From assembly GCA_900768755.1 (NCBI GenBank), contig CAAGDV010000026.1:1-64000 (forward strand): a DNA stretch of 64,000 bases. Direction: 5' to 3'. Of this stretch, positions 35,525 to 45,239 are shown piece after piece. The stretch comes from Lachnospiraceae bacterium (lineage in GTDB: Bacteria; Bacillota; Clostridia; Lachnospirales; Lachnospiraceae). Position 1 is the first letter of the stretch; each line of letters opens with the position of its first letter. The translations under genes and the position numbers were made by a program. Below the pieces are notes generated by a model. It was not told the DNA's origin. It searched no databases and saw nothing but the letters and a program-made list of their open reading frames with translations.

Positions 35525-36955
35525 ATGGAATTTACAGGATTTTTCAAATATTTTAAAGAATTAAGCGATGTACCGAGGGTTTCGCACCACACAAAAGCGG
35601 CAAGCGAATTCCTCGTTAATTTTGCCGTTTCACATAACCTCAGATATGCAACGGATGAGCCGGGCAATGTGATTATTTACAAGCCGGCAAGCCACGGGTA
35701 TGAGGAGCACAGCACTGTGATTTTACAGGGGCATATTGATATGGTTGGTGCTGCGACGGATGACTGCACGCACGATTTTCTGACAGACGGAATAACAGTG
35801 TTGTGCAATGAAGATGAAGGATACCTTTACGCCGACAACACGACCTTGGGCGCTGACAACGGAATTGCGGTCGCATATATTCTTGAGATTCTTTCTAATG
35901 ACCAATACAGTCATCCCGCCATTGAGGCTGTTTTTACGGTTGATGAGGAGGTCGGCCTTCTCGGAGCCACGGCGCTTGACTGCAGCGGACTAAGCGGCAG
36001 ATACATGATTAATCTGGACAGCGAGGATGAGGGCGTATTTGTCATGGGCTGCGCGGGCGGATTAAGAAGCGATTTAAGGCTTTCGCTTCCCTGCACGGAT
36101 ACCGAGGGAGTGGGAATACGAATCGTGATTGACAATCTTTTGGGCGGACATTCAGGTGAGATGATAGGAACCGGAAGGCCTTCCGCCAATGTACTTATGG
36201 GAAGGGCACTTAAGAGCTTGAGCGACAACTGCCGTTTTGGACTGGTATCGTTATACGGTGGCGAGGTTGACAACGCCATCTCTTCATCTGCGGAAGCAGT
36301 TATTGTCACTGATACGGAGCCCGGGGAGGTCGCTTCAATCCTAGCGGACGTAAATAAGGCATTTCTTAGCGAATATGCAGGCATTGACGATAATATATCT
36401 GTTAAGGCGTATGAGATTGGCGAGGGAACATATTCTTGTGTGTCCGACATAGGACTGGAGAAAATACTTTTTATGCTCAACAATCTTCCGTACGGAGTAC
36501 AGCTTCGTAATCCACAGAATACTGCGCTTGTCACAACATCGCTTAATCCGGGAATCATGAGGCTTACAGACGGGGAATTTAAGCTTGGATATTCGGTGAG
36601 AAGCTCGGTCAAAGAAGCCAAAAGAGCGCTTTCAGACAGGCTTTGTTATTTTGCTGAGTTTATGGGCGGTACATGTGAGGAATCGGGGGATTATCCGTCA
36701 TGGCCGTACAATCCGGACTCGGCTCTTAAGAAAATTGCGATGGATACCTACAGAACGGTTTTCGGAAAAGAGGCCGGTTTTTCGGTGATACACGCAGGGC
36801 TTGAGTGCGGTATTTTTGCCGATAAGATGCCGGGACTGGATATAATTTCCTACGGTCCTAAGATGAAGGACATTCACACGCCGAAAGAGAGACTTTACAT
36901 TGATTCGGCGCAGAGAGTATTTGATTTTACTATAAAGCTGCTTGAGAGGCTTTAA
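35525..36955 (+). CDS. pepD: beta-Ala-His dipeptidase PepD (M20)
   Basis: Aminoacyl-histidine dipeptidase, 476 residues. Zinc-binding and catalytic motifs: QGHIDMVG, LGADNGIAVAY and DEEVGLLGA, with the C-terminal HAGLECGIF ligand. ATG 35525 is preferred after AAGTGAGG; a GTG at 35513 lies on that site. Cytoplasmic peptide recycling. Confidence 0.93.
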   Translation: MEFTGFFKYFKELSDVPRVSHHTKAASEFLVNFAVSHNLRYATDEPGNVIIYKPASHGYEEHSTVILQGHIDMVGAATDDCTHDFLTDGITVLCNEDEGYLYADNTTLGADNGIAVAYILEILSNDQYSHPAIEAVFTVDEEVGLLGATALDCSGLSGRYMINLDSEDEGVFVMGCAGGLRSDLRLSLPCTDTEGVGIRIVIDNLLGGHSGEMIGTGRPSANVLMGRALKSLSDNCRFGLVSLYGGEVDNAISSSAEAVIVTDTEPGEVASILADVNKAFLSEYAGIDDNISVKAYEIGEGTYSCVSDIGLEKILFMLNNLPYGVQLRNPQNTALVTTSLNPGIMRLTDGEFKLGYSVRSSVKEAKRALSDRLCYFAEFMGGTCEESGDYPSWPYNPDSALKKIAMDTYRTVFGKEAGFSVIHAGLECGIFADKMPGLDIISYGPKMKDIHTPKERLYIDSAQRVFDFTIKLLERL

Positions 36956-36977
36956 TTATTGAAATGGGGTGTAAAAG

Positions 36978-37778
36978 ATGGAAATCCAGCTTTGGAAAGA
37001 TATTTTGATGCCATATGATTTGGCGGTTAAGGAGTTGCTTGTCAAATTCAATCACATCATCGATGAGTACAGGCAGAGAAGCCTTTATTCACCGATAGAG
37101 CAGGTTACGGGGCGTGTTAAGAGCATCTCAAGTATTCTTGAGAAATGCCGCAAAAAAAACATTCCTTTTGAGAATCTTACCGACGAAGTTGAAGATATCG
37201 CCGGAATCCGCATAATATGCCAGTTTGTTGAGGATATCTACAAGGTCGTTGACATTATTAAGAGCCGGAGCGATATGGAGATATATCAGGAGAAGGATTA
37301 CATTGAGCATGTCAAGCCCAGCGGATACAGAAGCTATCACCTGATTGTTACTTACAATGTTGATACGATAGACGGTCTCAAAAAGATTTTTATCGAGATT
37401 CAGATAAGAACGCTCGCAATGAATTTCTGGGCGACGATTGAGCACTCGCTCCAGTACAAATACCGCCATAACATTCCGGAACATATCCGAAAGAAACTTA
37501 ACGCCTCGGCGGAGACCATCCTTAAGCTTGATGAGGAGATGTCTGCAATCCATGAGGAGATTATGGACGCGCAGAGCGAGTTTGTAATATATGCGAACAC
37601 GGTTTCCGAGATTCTCAATAATATCCAGAATCTTTATAAGGTCGCAAGCAAAAAAGAGGTTGCAAGAATCCAGGATGAGTTTTTTGACGTATATAAACAG
37701 GACGATATTGAGCAGCTTAAGAGCTTCGCAAAACAGCTGGATATAATCTGCGAAGGCTACAGAGTACAGAAACTCTGA
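36978..37778 (+). CDS. small alarmone synthetase, RelQ type
   Basis: 266-residue protein with a single RelA/SpoT synthetase domain and no hydrolase domain: EDIAGIRIICQF, the YRSYHLIV motif and EIQIRTLAMNFWATIEHSL. Makes (p)ppGpp. A helical C-terminal tail follows. It may act under envelope or starvation stress, as RelQ/YjbM does in other Firmicutes. GGGGTG-type ribosome binding site. Confidence 0.92.
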   Translation: MEIQLWKDILMPYDLAVKELLVKFNHIIDEYRQRSLYSPIEQVTGRVKSISSILEKCRKKNIPFENLTDEVEDIAGIRIICQFVEDIYKVVDIIKSRSDMEIYQEKDYIEHVKPSGYRSYHLIVTYNVDTIDGLKKIFIEIQIRTLAMNFWATIEHSLQYKYRHNIPEHIRKKLNASAETILKLDEEMSAIHEEIMDAQSEFVIYANTVSEILNNIQNLYKVASKKEVARIQDEFFDVYKQDDIEQLKSFAKQLDIICEGYRVQKL

Positions 37779-37806
37779 ATTATTTATACTATTTATGAGG
37801 ATTGGT

Positions 37807-39156
37807 ATGCAGTTACCTGAGAAATTTCAGAATTCAATGATAGAACTGCTTGGTGAGAGCGGTTATGAGCAGTATCTTTCAAGCTTTCAGAGCGAGAGAA
37901 TATATGGTTTGCGAGTAAACACCTCCAAAATCTCCGTCGAGGATTTTGTAAAGATTTGCCCGTTTGAAATAACGCCGGTTCCCTGGATTCCCAACGGATT
38001 CTACTACTCATCGGAGGTAAATCCGGCAAAGCACCCTTACTATTTTGCAGGGCTTTACTATCTTCAGGAGCCGAGCGCGATGACGCCTGCGTGCGTGCTT
38101 CCGGTTAATAAGGGCGATAAGGTGCTCGACCTTTGCGCAGCTCCCGGCGGCAAAACAACAGAACTCGGAGCCAGATTACGCGGCAGCGGACTTCTGGTCT
38201 CCAATGATATATCCGCATCCAGGGCAAAAGCGCTCCTAAAGAATATCGAGGTTTTCGGCATTCCCAATGTCCTTTTGACCTGTGAGTATCCGCAGAAGCT
38301 TGAGGAAGTGTTTACCGGTTTCTTTGACAAAATTCTGGTGGATGCGCCGTGTTCGGGCGAGGGAATGTTTCGTAAGGACAACAAGCTCATAAAAAGCTGG
38401 GAGTCCAAAGGACCCGATGAATATGCGCCTCTCCAGCGCTCTATTCTGGATTCTGCCGCCAATATGCTAAAGGATGGCGGAATGATTTTGTATTCCACAT
38501 GCACTTTTTCCCGCATTGAGGATGAGGACAATGTCAAAGGTTTCCTTTCTTCACACCCGGAGTTCAGCCTTGAAAGAATATTTGATTACGAGGGTTTTGT
38601 AAGGGGCTTTGGCATGGAGGAGGCGATAAGGCTTTTTCCGCACCGCTTAAAAGGCGAGGGACATTTTGTTGCGCTTATGAGAAAGAGCGGCGCCCCATCG
38701 GATAATACCGGCAGTTTTGAACGCAGAAAGAAAGCGCTTCCCGCAGAGCTTACGGAATTTCTGTCGCATACGGGAATTGATTACGATTACGACAGAATAA
38801 TTATTGCGGGTGAGAAAGCATATTATCTGCCCGAGTACGATATTCCGCTTAAGGGAATCAGAATTCTCCGTTCCGGGCTTTTGCTTGGTGAGCTTCACAA
38901 GAACCGTTTTGAGCCGAGCCAGGCTCTTGCAATGACGATGGAGCCGGATAAATTTGACACCACAATCAATCTTTCGGCGGACGATGTCAACTGCATAAAA
39001 TACCTTAAGGGCGAGACTATTGAAGTCGCTGCCGCCGATATCTGCGGCAACGGGAAAGACATTCTCGTGTGTGTTGACGGTTTTCCGCTTGGCTTTGGGC
39101 GCCTTAACAATACCACAATCAAGAACAAATATCTTCCCGGCTGGAGATGGATGTAA
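37807..39156 (+). CDS. RNA m5C methyltransferase, RsmF/NOP2 family
   Basis: 449 residues. SAM motif VLDLCAAPGGKTTELG, catalytic DAPCSGEGMFRKD and the second Cys region STCTFSRIEDEDNV, followed by a C-terminal RNA-binding extension of about 150 residues as in RsmF/YebU. Start at 37807 after TGAGG; ends overlapping the next start (TAATG). Confidence 0.9.
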   Translation: MQLPEKFQNSMIELLGESGYEQYLSSFQSERIYGLRVNTSKISVEDFVKICPFEITPVPWIPNGFYYSSEVNPAKHPYYFAGLYYLQEPSAMTPACVLPVNKGDKVLDLCAAPGGKTTELGARLRGSGLLVSNDISASRAKALLKNIEVFGIPNVLLTCEYPQKLEEVFTGFFDKILVDAPCSGEGMFRKDNKLIKSWESKGPDEYAPLQRSILDSAANMLKDGGMILYSTCTFSRIEDEDNVKGFLSSHPEFSLERIFDYEGFVRGFGMEEAIRLFPHRLKGEGHFVALMRKSGAPSDNTGSFERRKKALPAELTEFLSHTGIDYDYDRIIIAGEKAYYLPEYDIPLKGIRILRSGLLLGELHKNRFEPSQALAMTMEPDKFDTTINLSADDVNCIKYLKGETIEVAAADICGNGKDILVCVDGFPLGFGRLNNTTIKNKYLPGWRWM

Positions 39157-39863
39157 TGAATATAAGACTTGACAAATATCTTGCCGATATGGGCATCGGA
39201 ACCCGCTCGGCTGTTAAGGATTTTATCCGTAAAAAAAGAATCAGGGTCAACGATGCGCTCGTCACTGACCCGGCGTTTAAAGTGGACACCGGCAGGGATG
39301 AGGTGTATTTTGATAATGAAAAGGTGAATTATGCCGAGTATGAGTATTATATTATCAATAAGCCCGCGGGCGTTATATGCGCCACCAACGATTCAAGGCA
39401 GGCAACGGTAATTGACCTGATAAAAAGCAGCAGAAAGGACCTTTTTACGGTCGGCAGGCTTGATAAGGATACGGAAGGACTTTTAATCATCACCAATGAT
39501 GGCGCACTTACGCACAATCTTTTGGCGCCGGGAAAACATGTTGACAAGAAATATTTTCTCCGGGTGGACACAGAACTTCGTGCTTCGCACGCGGATTTGA
39601 TTGCGGCGGGACTTAAGGTGTCTGATGATTTTACGGCAAGACCCGGAAAGCTTGAGATACTTTCCCCGAATGAAGCGTATCTGACAATCTGCGAGGGTAA
39701 ATTTCATCAGGTCAAAAGAATGATGGAGGCTTTGGGCTGTACGGTGACATATCTTAAGCGCGTGCAGATGGGAGGTCTTTCGCTGCCCGCGGATCTGGAA
39801 TGCGGAATGTACAGAGCGCTGACAGAGAGCGAATTGGATATTTTGAGAGGTAATGATGCTTAA
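39156..39863 (+). CDS. pseudouridine synthase, RsuA/RluB family
   Basis: 235 residues: N-terminal S4 RNA-binding domain (RLDKYLADMGIGTRS) and catalytic GRLDKDTEGLLIITND, with the catalytic Asp in GRLD. Probably modifies 16S or 23S rRNA; the exact site cannot be told. Start 39156 overlaps the upstream stop; TGGAG lies at 39142-39146. Overlaps the HAD gene by 11 bases. Confidence 0.92.
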   Translation: MNIRLDKYLADMGIGTRSAVKDFIRKKRIRVNDALVTDPAFKVDTGRDEVYFDNEKVNYAEYEYYIINKPAGVICATNDSRQATVIDLIKSSRKDLFTVGRLDKDTEGLLIITNDGALTHNLLAPGKHVDKKYFLRVDTELRASHADLIAAGLKVSDDFTARPGKLEILSPNEAYLTICEGKFHQVKRMMEALGCTVTYLKRVQMGGLSLPADLECGMYRALTESELDILRGNDA

Positions 39864-40518
39864 TAATATTGATGCCTGTATTTTTGATATGGACGGAACG
39901 CTCATTGATTCAATGTGGATGTGGAAGGATATCGACATTGAGTTTCTGGGGCGGAAAAACATAACTATCCCGGACAATCTCCAGAAGCAGATTGAGGGAA
40001 TGAATTTTTTGCAGACCGCCGTGTATTTTAAGGAGCACTTTGGGTTTTCGGAAAGTGTTGAGGAGATAATGCACATCTGGAACTGCATGGCGATGGACAA
40101 ATACCGGTATGAGGTTTTCCTAAAAGACGGAGCGGAGGATTTTTTACGGTATCTTAAGCTTCATGATGTAAAGCTTGGAATCGCAACAAGCAATTCAAGA
40201 AAGCTTGCTGTGTGCAGCCTCGATTCTCTCGGAATAACGGATTATTTTGACGCTATTATCACCGGCAACGATGTCGAAAAAGGAAAGCCCGACCCTGAGA
40301 TTTACCTGAAATGTGCCGGGGCACTGGGAATATCCCCTTCGAAGTGCCTTGTGTTTGAAGATATTCTGCCGGGAATTGAATCCGCCCACAGGGCGGGCAT
40401 GAAGGTGTGCGCGGTATATGATGATTATTCTGCGGACACGGATGTTCAGAAAAAAGCACAGTCCGATTACTACATCAGCGGATTTGCAGATATTGAAAGG
40501 AAAGAGACATGGCAGTAA
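39853..40518 (+). CDS. HAD-superfamily hydrolase (beta-phosphoglucomutase/phosphatase-like)
   Basis: 221 residues with the nucleophile motif IFDMDGTLIDS, IATSNSR, the Lys of EKGKPDPEIY and the acidic pair of VFEDILPGIES. Probably a sugar or nucleotide phosphatase. The first Met at 39853 is followed directly by a second; GAGAGG precedes. Overlaps both neighbours by 10 bases. Confidence 0.9.
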   Translation: MMLNNIDACIFDMDGTLIDSMWMWKDIDIEFLGRKNITIPDNLQKQIEGMNFLQTAVYFKEHFGFSESVEEIMHIWNCMAMDKYRYEVFLKDGAEDFLRYLKLHDVKLGIATSNSRKLAVCSLDSLGITDYFDAIITGNDVEKGKPDPEIYLKCAGALGISPSKCLVFEDILPGIESAHRAGMKVCAVYDDYSADTDVQKKAQSDYYISGFADIERKETWQ

Positions 40519-41261
40519 TGATTGTAACCGGAGCCTCATCCGGATTAGGGAAGGAATTTGCGCTTCAGCTTTCGCGAAAGTATGCCAGAATGAATGAAAT
40601 ATGGCTGATTGCCAGAAGAAAAGAACTTCTTTTGGAACTCGAAAAGGACATAAAAATCCCGGTGAGGATTTTTGCGATGGACCTCACAAAGGATGAGGAC
40701 ATGCAGGAGTTTGCGGCTTATCTTGAAAGCGAAAAACCCGATATCAAGCTTTTGGTCAACTGCGCCGGATATGGCAAAATCGGACGCTTCGATGAGCTTG
40801 ACTTAAAAGAGCAGTGCGGAATGATTGATATAAACTGCACGGCTTTGACCGCAATGACAGGAATGTGCCTGCCGTATATTACGGAACACAGCCGCATAAT
40901 CAATGTGGCATCCGCTGCCGCATTTTCGCCGCAGCCGGATTTTGCGGTGTACGCTGCAACCAAGGCTTACGTCCTAAATTTTTCCCGGGCGTTGAATGCA
41001 GAGCTTAAGCAGAGAAAAATTACGGTAACGGCAGTCTGCCCCGGTCCCGTTGACACGGATTTTTTCACTATCGCGGGCGAGAAGAGCAATGCAGTATTCA
41101 AAAAACAGTCCAGGGCAGATGCGTCGCGCGTGGTCGAGAAAGCCATCAAGGATGCTGCCCTCGGCGATGACGTAAGTATCTACGGAGCTGTCATGAAGAT
41201 GGCGAAAACCGCCACGAAGGTTTTGCCGCAAAAGCTGATTATCAATATGTTTAACAAGTAG
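40509..41261 (+). CDS. short-chain dehydrogenase/reductase
   Basis: 250 residues with the nucleotide-binding motif VTGASSGLGKEF, NCAGYG, and catalytic Tyr-x3-Lys in YAATKAY, so it is an NAD(P)-dependent oxidoreductase. Substrate unknown; the sequence resembles DltE-type SDRs. Overlaps the HAD gene by 10 bases. Confidence 0.9.
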   Translation: MAVMIVTGASSGLGKEFALQLSRKYARMNEIWLIARRKELLLELEKDIKIPVRIFAMDLTKDEDMQEFAAYLESEKPDIKLLVNCAGYGKIGRFDELDLKEQCGMIDINCTALTAMTGMCLPYITEHSRIINVASAAAFSPQPDFAVYAATKAYVLNFSRALNAELKQRKITVTAVCPGPVDTDFFTIAGEKSNAVFKKQSRADASRVVEKAIKDAALGDDVSIYGAVMKMAKTATKVLPQKLIINMFNK

Positions 41262-41272
41262 AGGATTACATT

Positions 41273-41851
41273 ATGAAATATATTTTTAAAGGCGAAAAGG
41301 GTTATTTTAAAAGCCGCAAAACCAAGCTCGGAATCGGTTCTCTTACGGGCTTTTTTCTCATGGTTGTGACTTATTTTATAGGTTATCTGATTTTTGGAAC
41401 AGGCAAAAACCTTGTGACAATTATCGCTGTACTGATTGTGCTTCCGACCGTGAAAATTTTTGTCCAGTACCTTATGATACCCTGGTACAAAAAACGACCG
41501 GAGGATGAGTTCTCATCCCTGCAGACAATATGCGCCCCGCTGAAACTATATACGGAGCTTTTGATTACGGCTTCGGAGAAAAATTTTGAGATAATATATC
41601 TGCTGATAGACCGCAACGATAATATCATTGCCTACACCGAGAAAAGTGCAAAGAACACGGAACTTTTTGAGAAGGGCGTCACAAACTTTTTGAATTACTA
41701 CAATTTTGATTCCAAAGTGAAGCTGTTCACGGACCTTAAGCAGTTTGAAAAGCGGGCAAAACAGCTCGCTGCCTCCAATGCAGAGCTTTCGGAGGACAAC
41801 TTAGAGCACATTAATCTTGTTTTTGAAAAATTATCAATAATGAGTATCTGA
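41273..41851 (+). CDS. uncharacterised two-pass membrane protein
   Basis: 192 residues: two membrane helices (about 22-42 and 47-68) near the N-terminus, then a soluble alpha/beta region (NFEIIYLLIDRNDNIIAYTE) and a helical tail. No family recognised. Twelve bases after the SDR gene, four before the RluA-type gene, in one transcript. Confidence 0.6.
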   Translation: MKYIFKGEKGYFKSRKTKLGIGSLTGFFLMVVTYFIGYLIFGTGKNLVTIIAVLIVLPTVKIFVQYLMIPWYKKRPEDEFSSLQTICAPLKLYTELLITASEKNFEIIYLLIDRNDNIIAYTEKSAKNTELFEKGVTNFLNYYNFDSKVKLFTDLKQFEKRAKQLAASNAELSEDNLEHINLVFEKLSIMSI

Positions 41852-41855
41852 TTTT

Positions 41856-42803
41856 ATGAAAGAGTACATTATCGGCACCAACGATGCCGGACAACGGTTT
41901 GACAAATATCTTTTTAAGCTCTTAAAGAATGCGGGCGGCGGCCTGATATATAAGCAGCTTCGGAACAAAAACATAACACTCAACGGCAGAAAAGCCAAGG
42001 GCAATGAAATCCTTTCCCTACACGATTCCGTCAAAATATTCATGGCGGATGATACAATCGCCAAATTTTGCGGACAAAACACCGTTATTTTGCCGAAGGA
42101 CAATCTTCTTACGGTTCTGTATGAGGATGAGGACATAATTCTTGCCTACAAGCCAAAGGGAGTACTTTCACAGAAATCTGATTCAAAGGACTGCTCCATG
42201 AACGAGTACCTCCTTAGGTATCTTAAGGACAGTTATCCGGATGAGACGACTTTTAAGCCGGCCTTCTGTAACAGGCTTGATCGAAATACCGAAGGAATAA
42301 TGATTGGCGGCAAATCCTTAAAGGGCCTTCAATACGCTTCGCAATGCCTTAAAGACCGCACTTTGGCAAAATACTATCTTGCGGTTGTGGAAGGCAGGAT
42401 TAATGAAAAAGGAATTTTTTGCGCATACCTTAGTAAGGATGAGAAGACGAATAAGGTGCTTGTATCCGATGTACCGCAGGAAGGATATGTTCCGATTGAG
42501 ACCGGGTATGAGCCGGTTCTTAAGGACGATAAGCATTCCCTTATAAGGATTCACCTGATTACGGGTAAGACGCATCAGATAAGGGCGCATCTTGCGCATC
42601 TTGGGCATCCGATTGTCGGGGACCCAAAATACAATCCCGGTTCAAAATGCCACACACAGCTTTTGTGCGCGTACCGGGTGACTTTTCCTTCGGGCGGCGA
42701 TATGAAGGTCGCCGGAAAGACTTTTGTCGCCGGGTACCCGAAGGAATTTACAAAATATTTTACCGTCAGCGAGGAAGTTTTATGGCAGAATCCAGAGGTT
42801 TAA
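41856..42803 (+). CDS. pseudouridine synthase, RluA family (RluC/RluD-like)
   Basis: 315 residues: N-terminal S4 domain (RFDKYLFKLLKNAGGG), then NRLDRNTEGIMI with the catalytic Asp, and GKTHQIRAHLAHLGHPIVGD. Overlaps recU by 22 bases. Which uridines it modifies cannot be read. Confidence 0.92.
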   Translation: MKEYIIGTNDAGQRFDKYLFKLLKNAGGGLIYKQLRNKNITLNGRKAKGNEILSLHDSVKIFMADDTIAKFCGQNTVILPKDNLLTVLYEDEDIILAYKPKGVLSQKSDSKDCSMNEYLLRYLKDSYPDETTFKPAFCNRLDRNTEGIMIGGKSLKGLQYASQCLKDRTLAKYYLAVVEGRINEKGIFCAYLSKDEKTNKVLVSDVPQEGYVPIETGYEPVLKDDKHSLIRIHLITGKTHQIRAHLAHLGHPIVGDPKYNPGSKCHTQLLCAYRVTFPSGGDMKVAGKTFVAGYPKEFTKYFTVSEEVLWQNPEV

Positions 42804-43318
42804 GGGGTTCGGTACTCGAGGAGATGATTAACATGACCAACTCCGTGTACCGGGACAAAGGACTGGCGCTTATTCAGAAGGTCCCGACCCCCATTACCCC
42901 CATAAATATCGACAAGGACACAAGGCATATTACGCTTGCATATTTTGACCAGAAGAGTACGGTGGATTATATCGGCGCCGTGCAGGGGATTCCCGTGTGC
43001 TTTGACGCCAAGGAGTGCCGCAGCGATAATTTTTCCCTGCAGAACATTCATGAGCATCAGTATGAGTTTATGAGAGATTTTGAAAGGCAGGGCGGGATTG
43101 CTTTTATTATTATTTTCTACACAATGAAGGATGAGCGGTATTATATCCCTTTCCGGGACATTGATTATTTTGTGCAAAGAGCCCGAGGCGGAGGGCTTAA
43201 GCACTTTAAATACAGCGAGATTGACAAGTCTTACAGGATTAATCATAAGGGCAACCTGCTTGTCCATTATCTTGAGCAGATTCAGCTTGATATCGACAAC
43301 AGGGAAAAAATGTGTTGA
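42782..43318 (+). CDS. recU: Holliday junction resolvase RecU
   Basis: 178 residues with the nuclease core: STVDYIGAVQGIPVCFDAKEC (Asp and Glu-x-Lys-like active site) and the FERQGGIAFIIIFY strand. Start at 42782 after GAGGAAG, inside the end of the previous gene. RecU often neighbours a penicillin-binding protein gene; here it follows an RluA-type gene and its stop overlaps the his promoter -35 box. Confidence 0.88.
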   Translation: MAESRGLRGSVLEEMINMTNSVYRDKGLALIQKVPTPITPINIDKDTRHITLAYFDQKSTVDYIGAVQGIPVCFDAKECRSDNFSLQNIHEHQYEFMRDFERQGGIAFIIIFYTMKDERYYIPFRDIDYFVQRARGGGLKHFKYSEIDKSYRINHKGNLLVHYLEQIQLDIDNREKMC

Positions 43319-43343
43319 CTAATACGTTAACCTGTGTTATATT
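43315..43343 (+). promoter_or_regulatory. his operon promoter
   Basis: TTGACT (43315-43320), 17-bp spacer, TATATT (43338-43343). The -35 box overlaps the recU stop. The short leader contains three tandem copies of TAGCATAT (43353-43374, last partial). No T-box or His-codon leader peptide is visible. Confidence 0.75.
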
Positions 43344-43352
43344 TTCGCGTAG

Positions 43353-43374
43353 TAGCATATTAGCATATTAGCAG
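43353..43374 (+). repeat. tandem 8-mer TAGCATAT (two and a half copies)
   Basis: TAGCATAT at 43353-43360 and 43361-43368, then TAGCA at 43369-43373. It lies right after the his promoter and could be an operator or slippage tract. Confidence 0.6.
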
Positions 43375-43401
43375 TTTACCATATTAAAGTGAGGTTATTT
43401 G

Positions 43402-44589
43402 ATGAAAACACAGCTTTTACATACTCCCGAGGGCGTGAGGGACATATACAACGGAGAGTGTGAGGAGAAACTCCTCATTCAGGACAGGGTACATTCCGTC
43501 ATGAAACTCTACGGATACAGCGATATACAGACTCCTTCTTTTGAGTTTTTTGATATTTTTAACAAAGAGCGCGGTTCGGTTGCTTCAAAGAACATGTTCA
43601 AATTTTTTGACCGCGAAGGCAACACGCTTGTGTTAAGACCTGATATCACGCCGGCGATAGCAAGATGTGCGGCAAAATATTTTGAGAACGAGACGGAGCC
43701 CGTAAGACTCTGTTATATTTCCAATTCTTTTATAAACAATTCGAGGTATCAGGGAAGGCTTAAGGAGACCACCCAGGCGGGCTGTGAGCTTATCGGGGAC
43801 AATTCTTTGTATGCCGATACCGAGATGATTGCCCTGCTCATCCAGTCGATTTTAAAGAGCGGTCTTACCAACTTCCTTGTTGAGGTCGGACATGTGGGCT
43901 TTTTCAAAGGATTGGTTGAGGAGGCCGGACTTTCGGATGCTGCCGCAAAAGAACTGTGTGAGATAATAAGGGACAAGAAGGTGTTCCGCGTCGGAGAGGT
44001 CCTCACGGCTGAGGGAATCGACGACTGCAAGGCCGAGGTCTTTTATAAGCTTCCCACGCTTTTCGGAGGGCTTGATGTCCTTGAGAAGGCAAAAGAGCTT
44101 ACCTCCAATCCGAAGGCTCTGGAATCCGTACGACATCTTCTTAAAATGTACGAACTTCTGTGTGCATACGGGGTTGAGAAGTATGTAAGCTTTGATTTGG
44201 GAATGCTGTCGGAGCTTGATTATTATACGGGCGTGATTTTCAAATCATACACCTATGATGTGGGCGAACCGATTGCAAACGGCGGCCGTTATGATTCTCT
44301 TATCGGACAGTTCGGAACGGCAAAGGCATCAATAGGATTCTGCATTACGATTGATCTTCTGCATCAGGCCATAAAGAGGCAGAAAATAGAACTTCCTAAG
44401 GCCAAAAGACCTGTGCTTGTCGTTTATGATGAAGCGGATGCGGTACTTGCGCTTAAGCTTGTCAACCGATTAAGAAACGATGATATTCCGGCGGTTATGG
44501 GTCCAAAAGCTTCGGGCTGCAGAGTAGATGAATACGAACAGGTGATAGAGGCCGACATCACCAATTGTGAAAGGTACGGTGTGCGATAA
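43402..44589 (+). CDS. hisZ: ATP phosphoribosyltransferase regulatory subunit HisZ
   Basis: Paralogue of histidyl-tRNA synthetase catalytic core, 395 residues, without the anticodon-binding domain. Motifs VLRPDITPAIARC and the degenerate motif 3 region (GGRYDSLIGQFG) are present. It pairs with the short HisG encoded next to activate histidine synthesis and confer feedback control. AAGTGAGG precedes ATG 43402. Confidence 0.94.
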   Translation: MKTQLLHTPEGVRDIYNGECEEKLLIQDRVHSVMKLYGYSDIQTPSFEFFDIFNKERGSVASKNMFKFFDREGNTLVLRPDITPAIARCAAKYFENETEPVRLCYISNSFINNSRYQGRLKETTQAGCELIGDNSLYADTEMIALLIQSILKSGLTNFLVEVGHVGFFKGLVEEAGLSDAAAKELCEIIRDKKVFRVGEVLTAEGIDDCKAEVFYKLPTLFGGLDVLEKAKELTSNPKALESVRHLLKMYELLCAYGVEKYVSFDLGMLSELDYYTGVIFKSYTYDVGEPIANGGRYDSLIGQFGTAKASIGFCITIDLLHQAIKRQKIELPKAKRPVLVVYDEADAVLALKLVNRLRNDDIPAVMGPKASGCRVDEYEQVIEADITNCERYGVR

Positions 44590-45239
44590 TGAGATATATC
44601 ACTTTTGCCCTTGCCAAGGGACGACTGGCCAAAAAGGCGATGGAGATACTTGAAAATATAGGAATAACCTGCGAAGAGATGAAGGATGAGAAGACCAGAA
44701 AGCTTATTTTTGTCAATGAAGAGCTGGGCTTCAAATTTTTCCTCGCAAAAGCATCCGATGTCCCGACCTATGTTGAGTACGGAGCGGCGGATATCGGAAT
44801 TGTGGGACTTGACACAATACTTGAGGAAGGCAGAAAGCTGTACGAGGTTTTTGACCTTGGAATCGGCAGATGCAGAATGTGCGTATGCGGCCCCGAAAGC
44901 GCAAGGGAACTATTAAGCAACCATGAGCAGATAAGGGTTGCATCCAAATATCCTCATATTGCAAAAGACTATTTTTACAATGTCAAGCATCAGACGGTCG
45001 AGATAATCAAGCTTAACGGTTCGGTCGAGCTTGCTCCGATTGTAGGTCTTTCGGAGGTTATAGTGGATATCGTCGAGACGGGCGCAACGCTCAAGGAAAA
45101 CGGACTTACGGTTCTTGAGACCGTATGCGACCTTTCGGCAAGAATGGTTGTCAACCAGGTCAGCATGAAAATGGAAAACGAAAGAATCAATTCAATCATA
45201 CAGAGATTACGGGAATACATGAAGGAGGAAGTGCAATGA
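44589..45239 (+). CDS. hisG: ATP phosphoribosyltransferase, short form HisG
   Basis: 216 residues, the short HisG lacking the C-terminal regulatory domain, which explains the adjacent hisZ. LAKGRLAKKA, the GIVGLDTI segment and VDIVETGATLKENGL are typical. First step of histidine synthesis: ATP plus PRPP to phosphoribosyl-ATP. Overlaps hisZ (TAATG) and hisD (ATGA). Confidence 0.96.
   Translation: MRYITFALAKGRLAKKAMEILENIGITCEEMKDEKTRKLIFVNEELGFKFFLAKASDVPTYVEYGAADIGIVGLDTILEEGRKLYEVFDLGIGRCRMCVCGPESARELLSNHEQIRVASKYPHIAKDYFYNVKHQTVEIIKLNGSVELAPIVGLSEVIVDIVETGATLKENGLTVLETVCDLSARMVVNQVSMKMENERINSIIQRLREYMKEEVQ

Noticed and set aside
43319..43401. T-box or His leader peptide before hisZ
   Set aside because: The leader is too short, has no T-box AGGGTGGNACCGCG-type sequence and no run of His codons.
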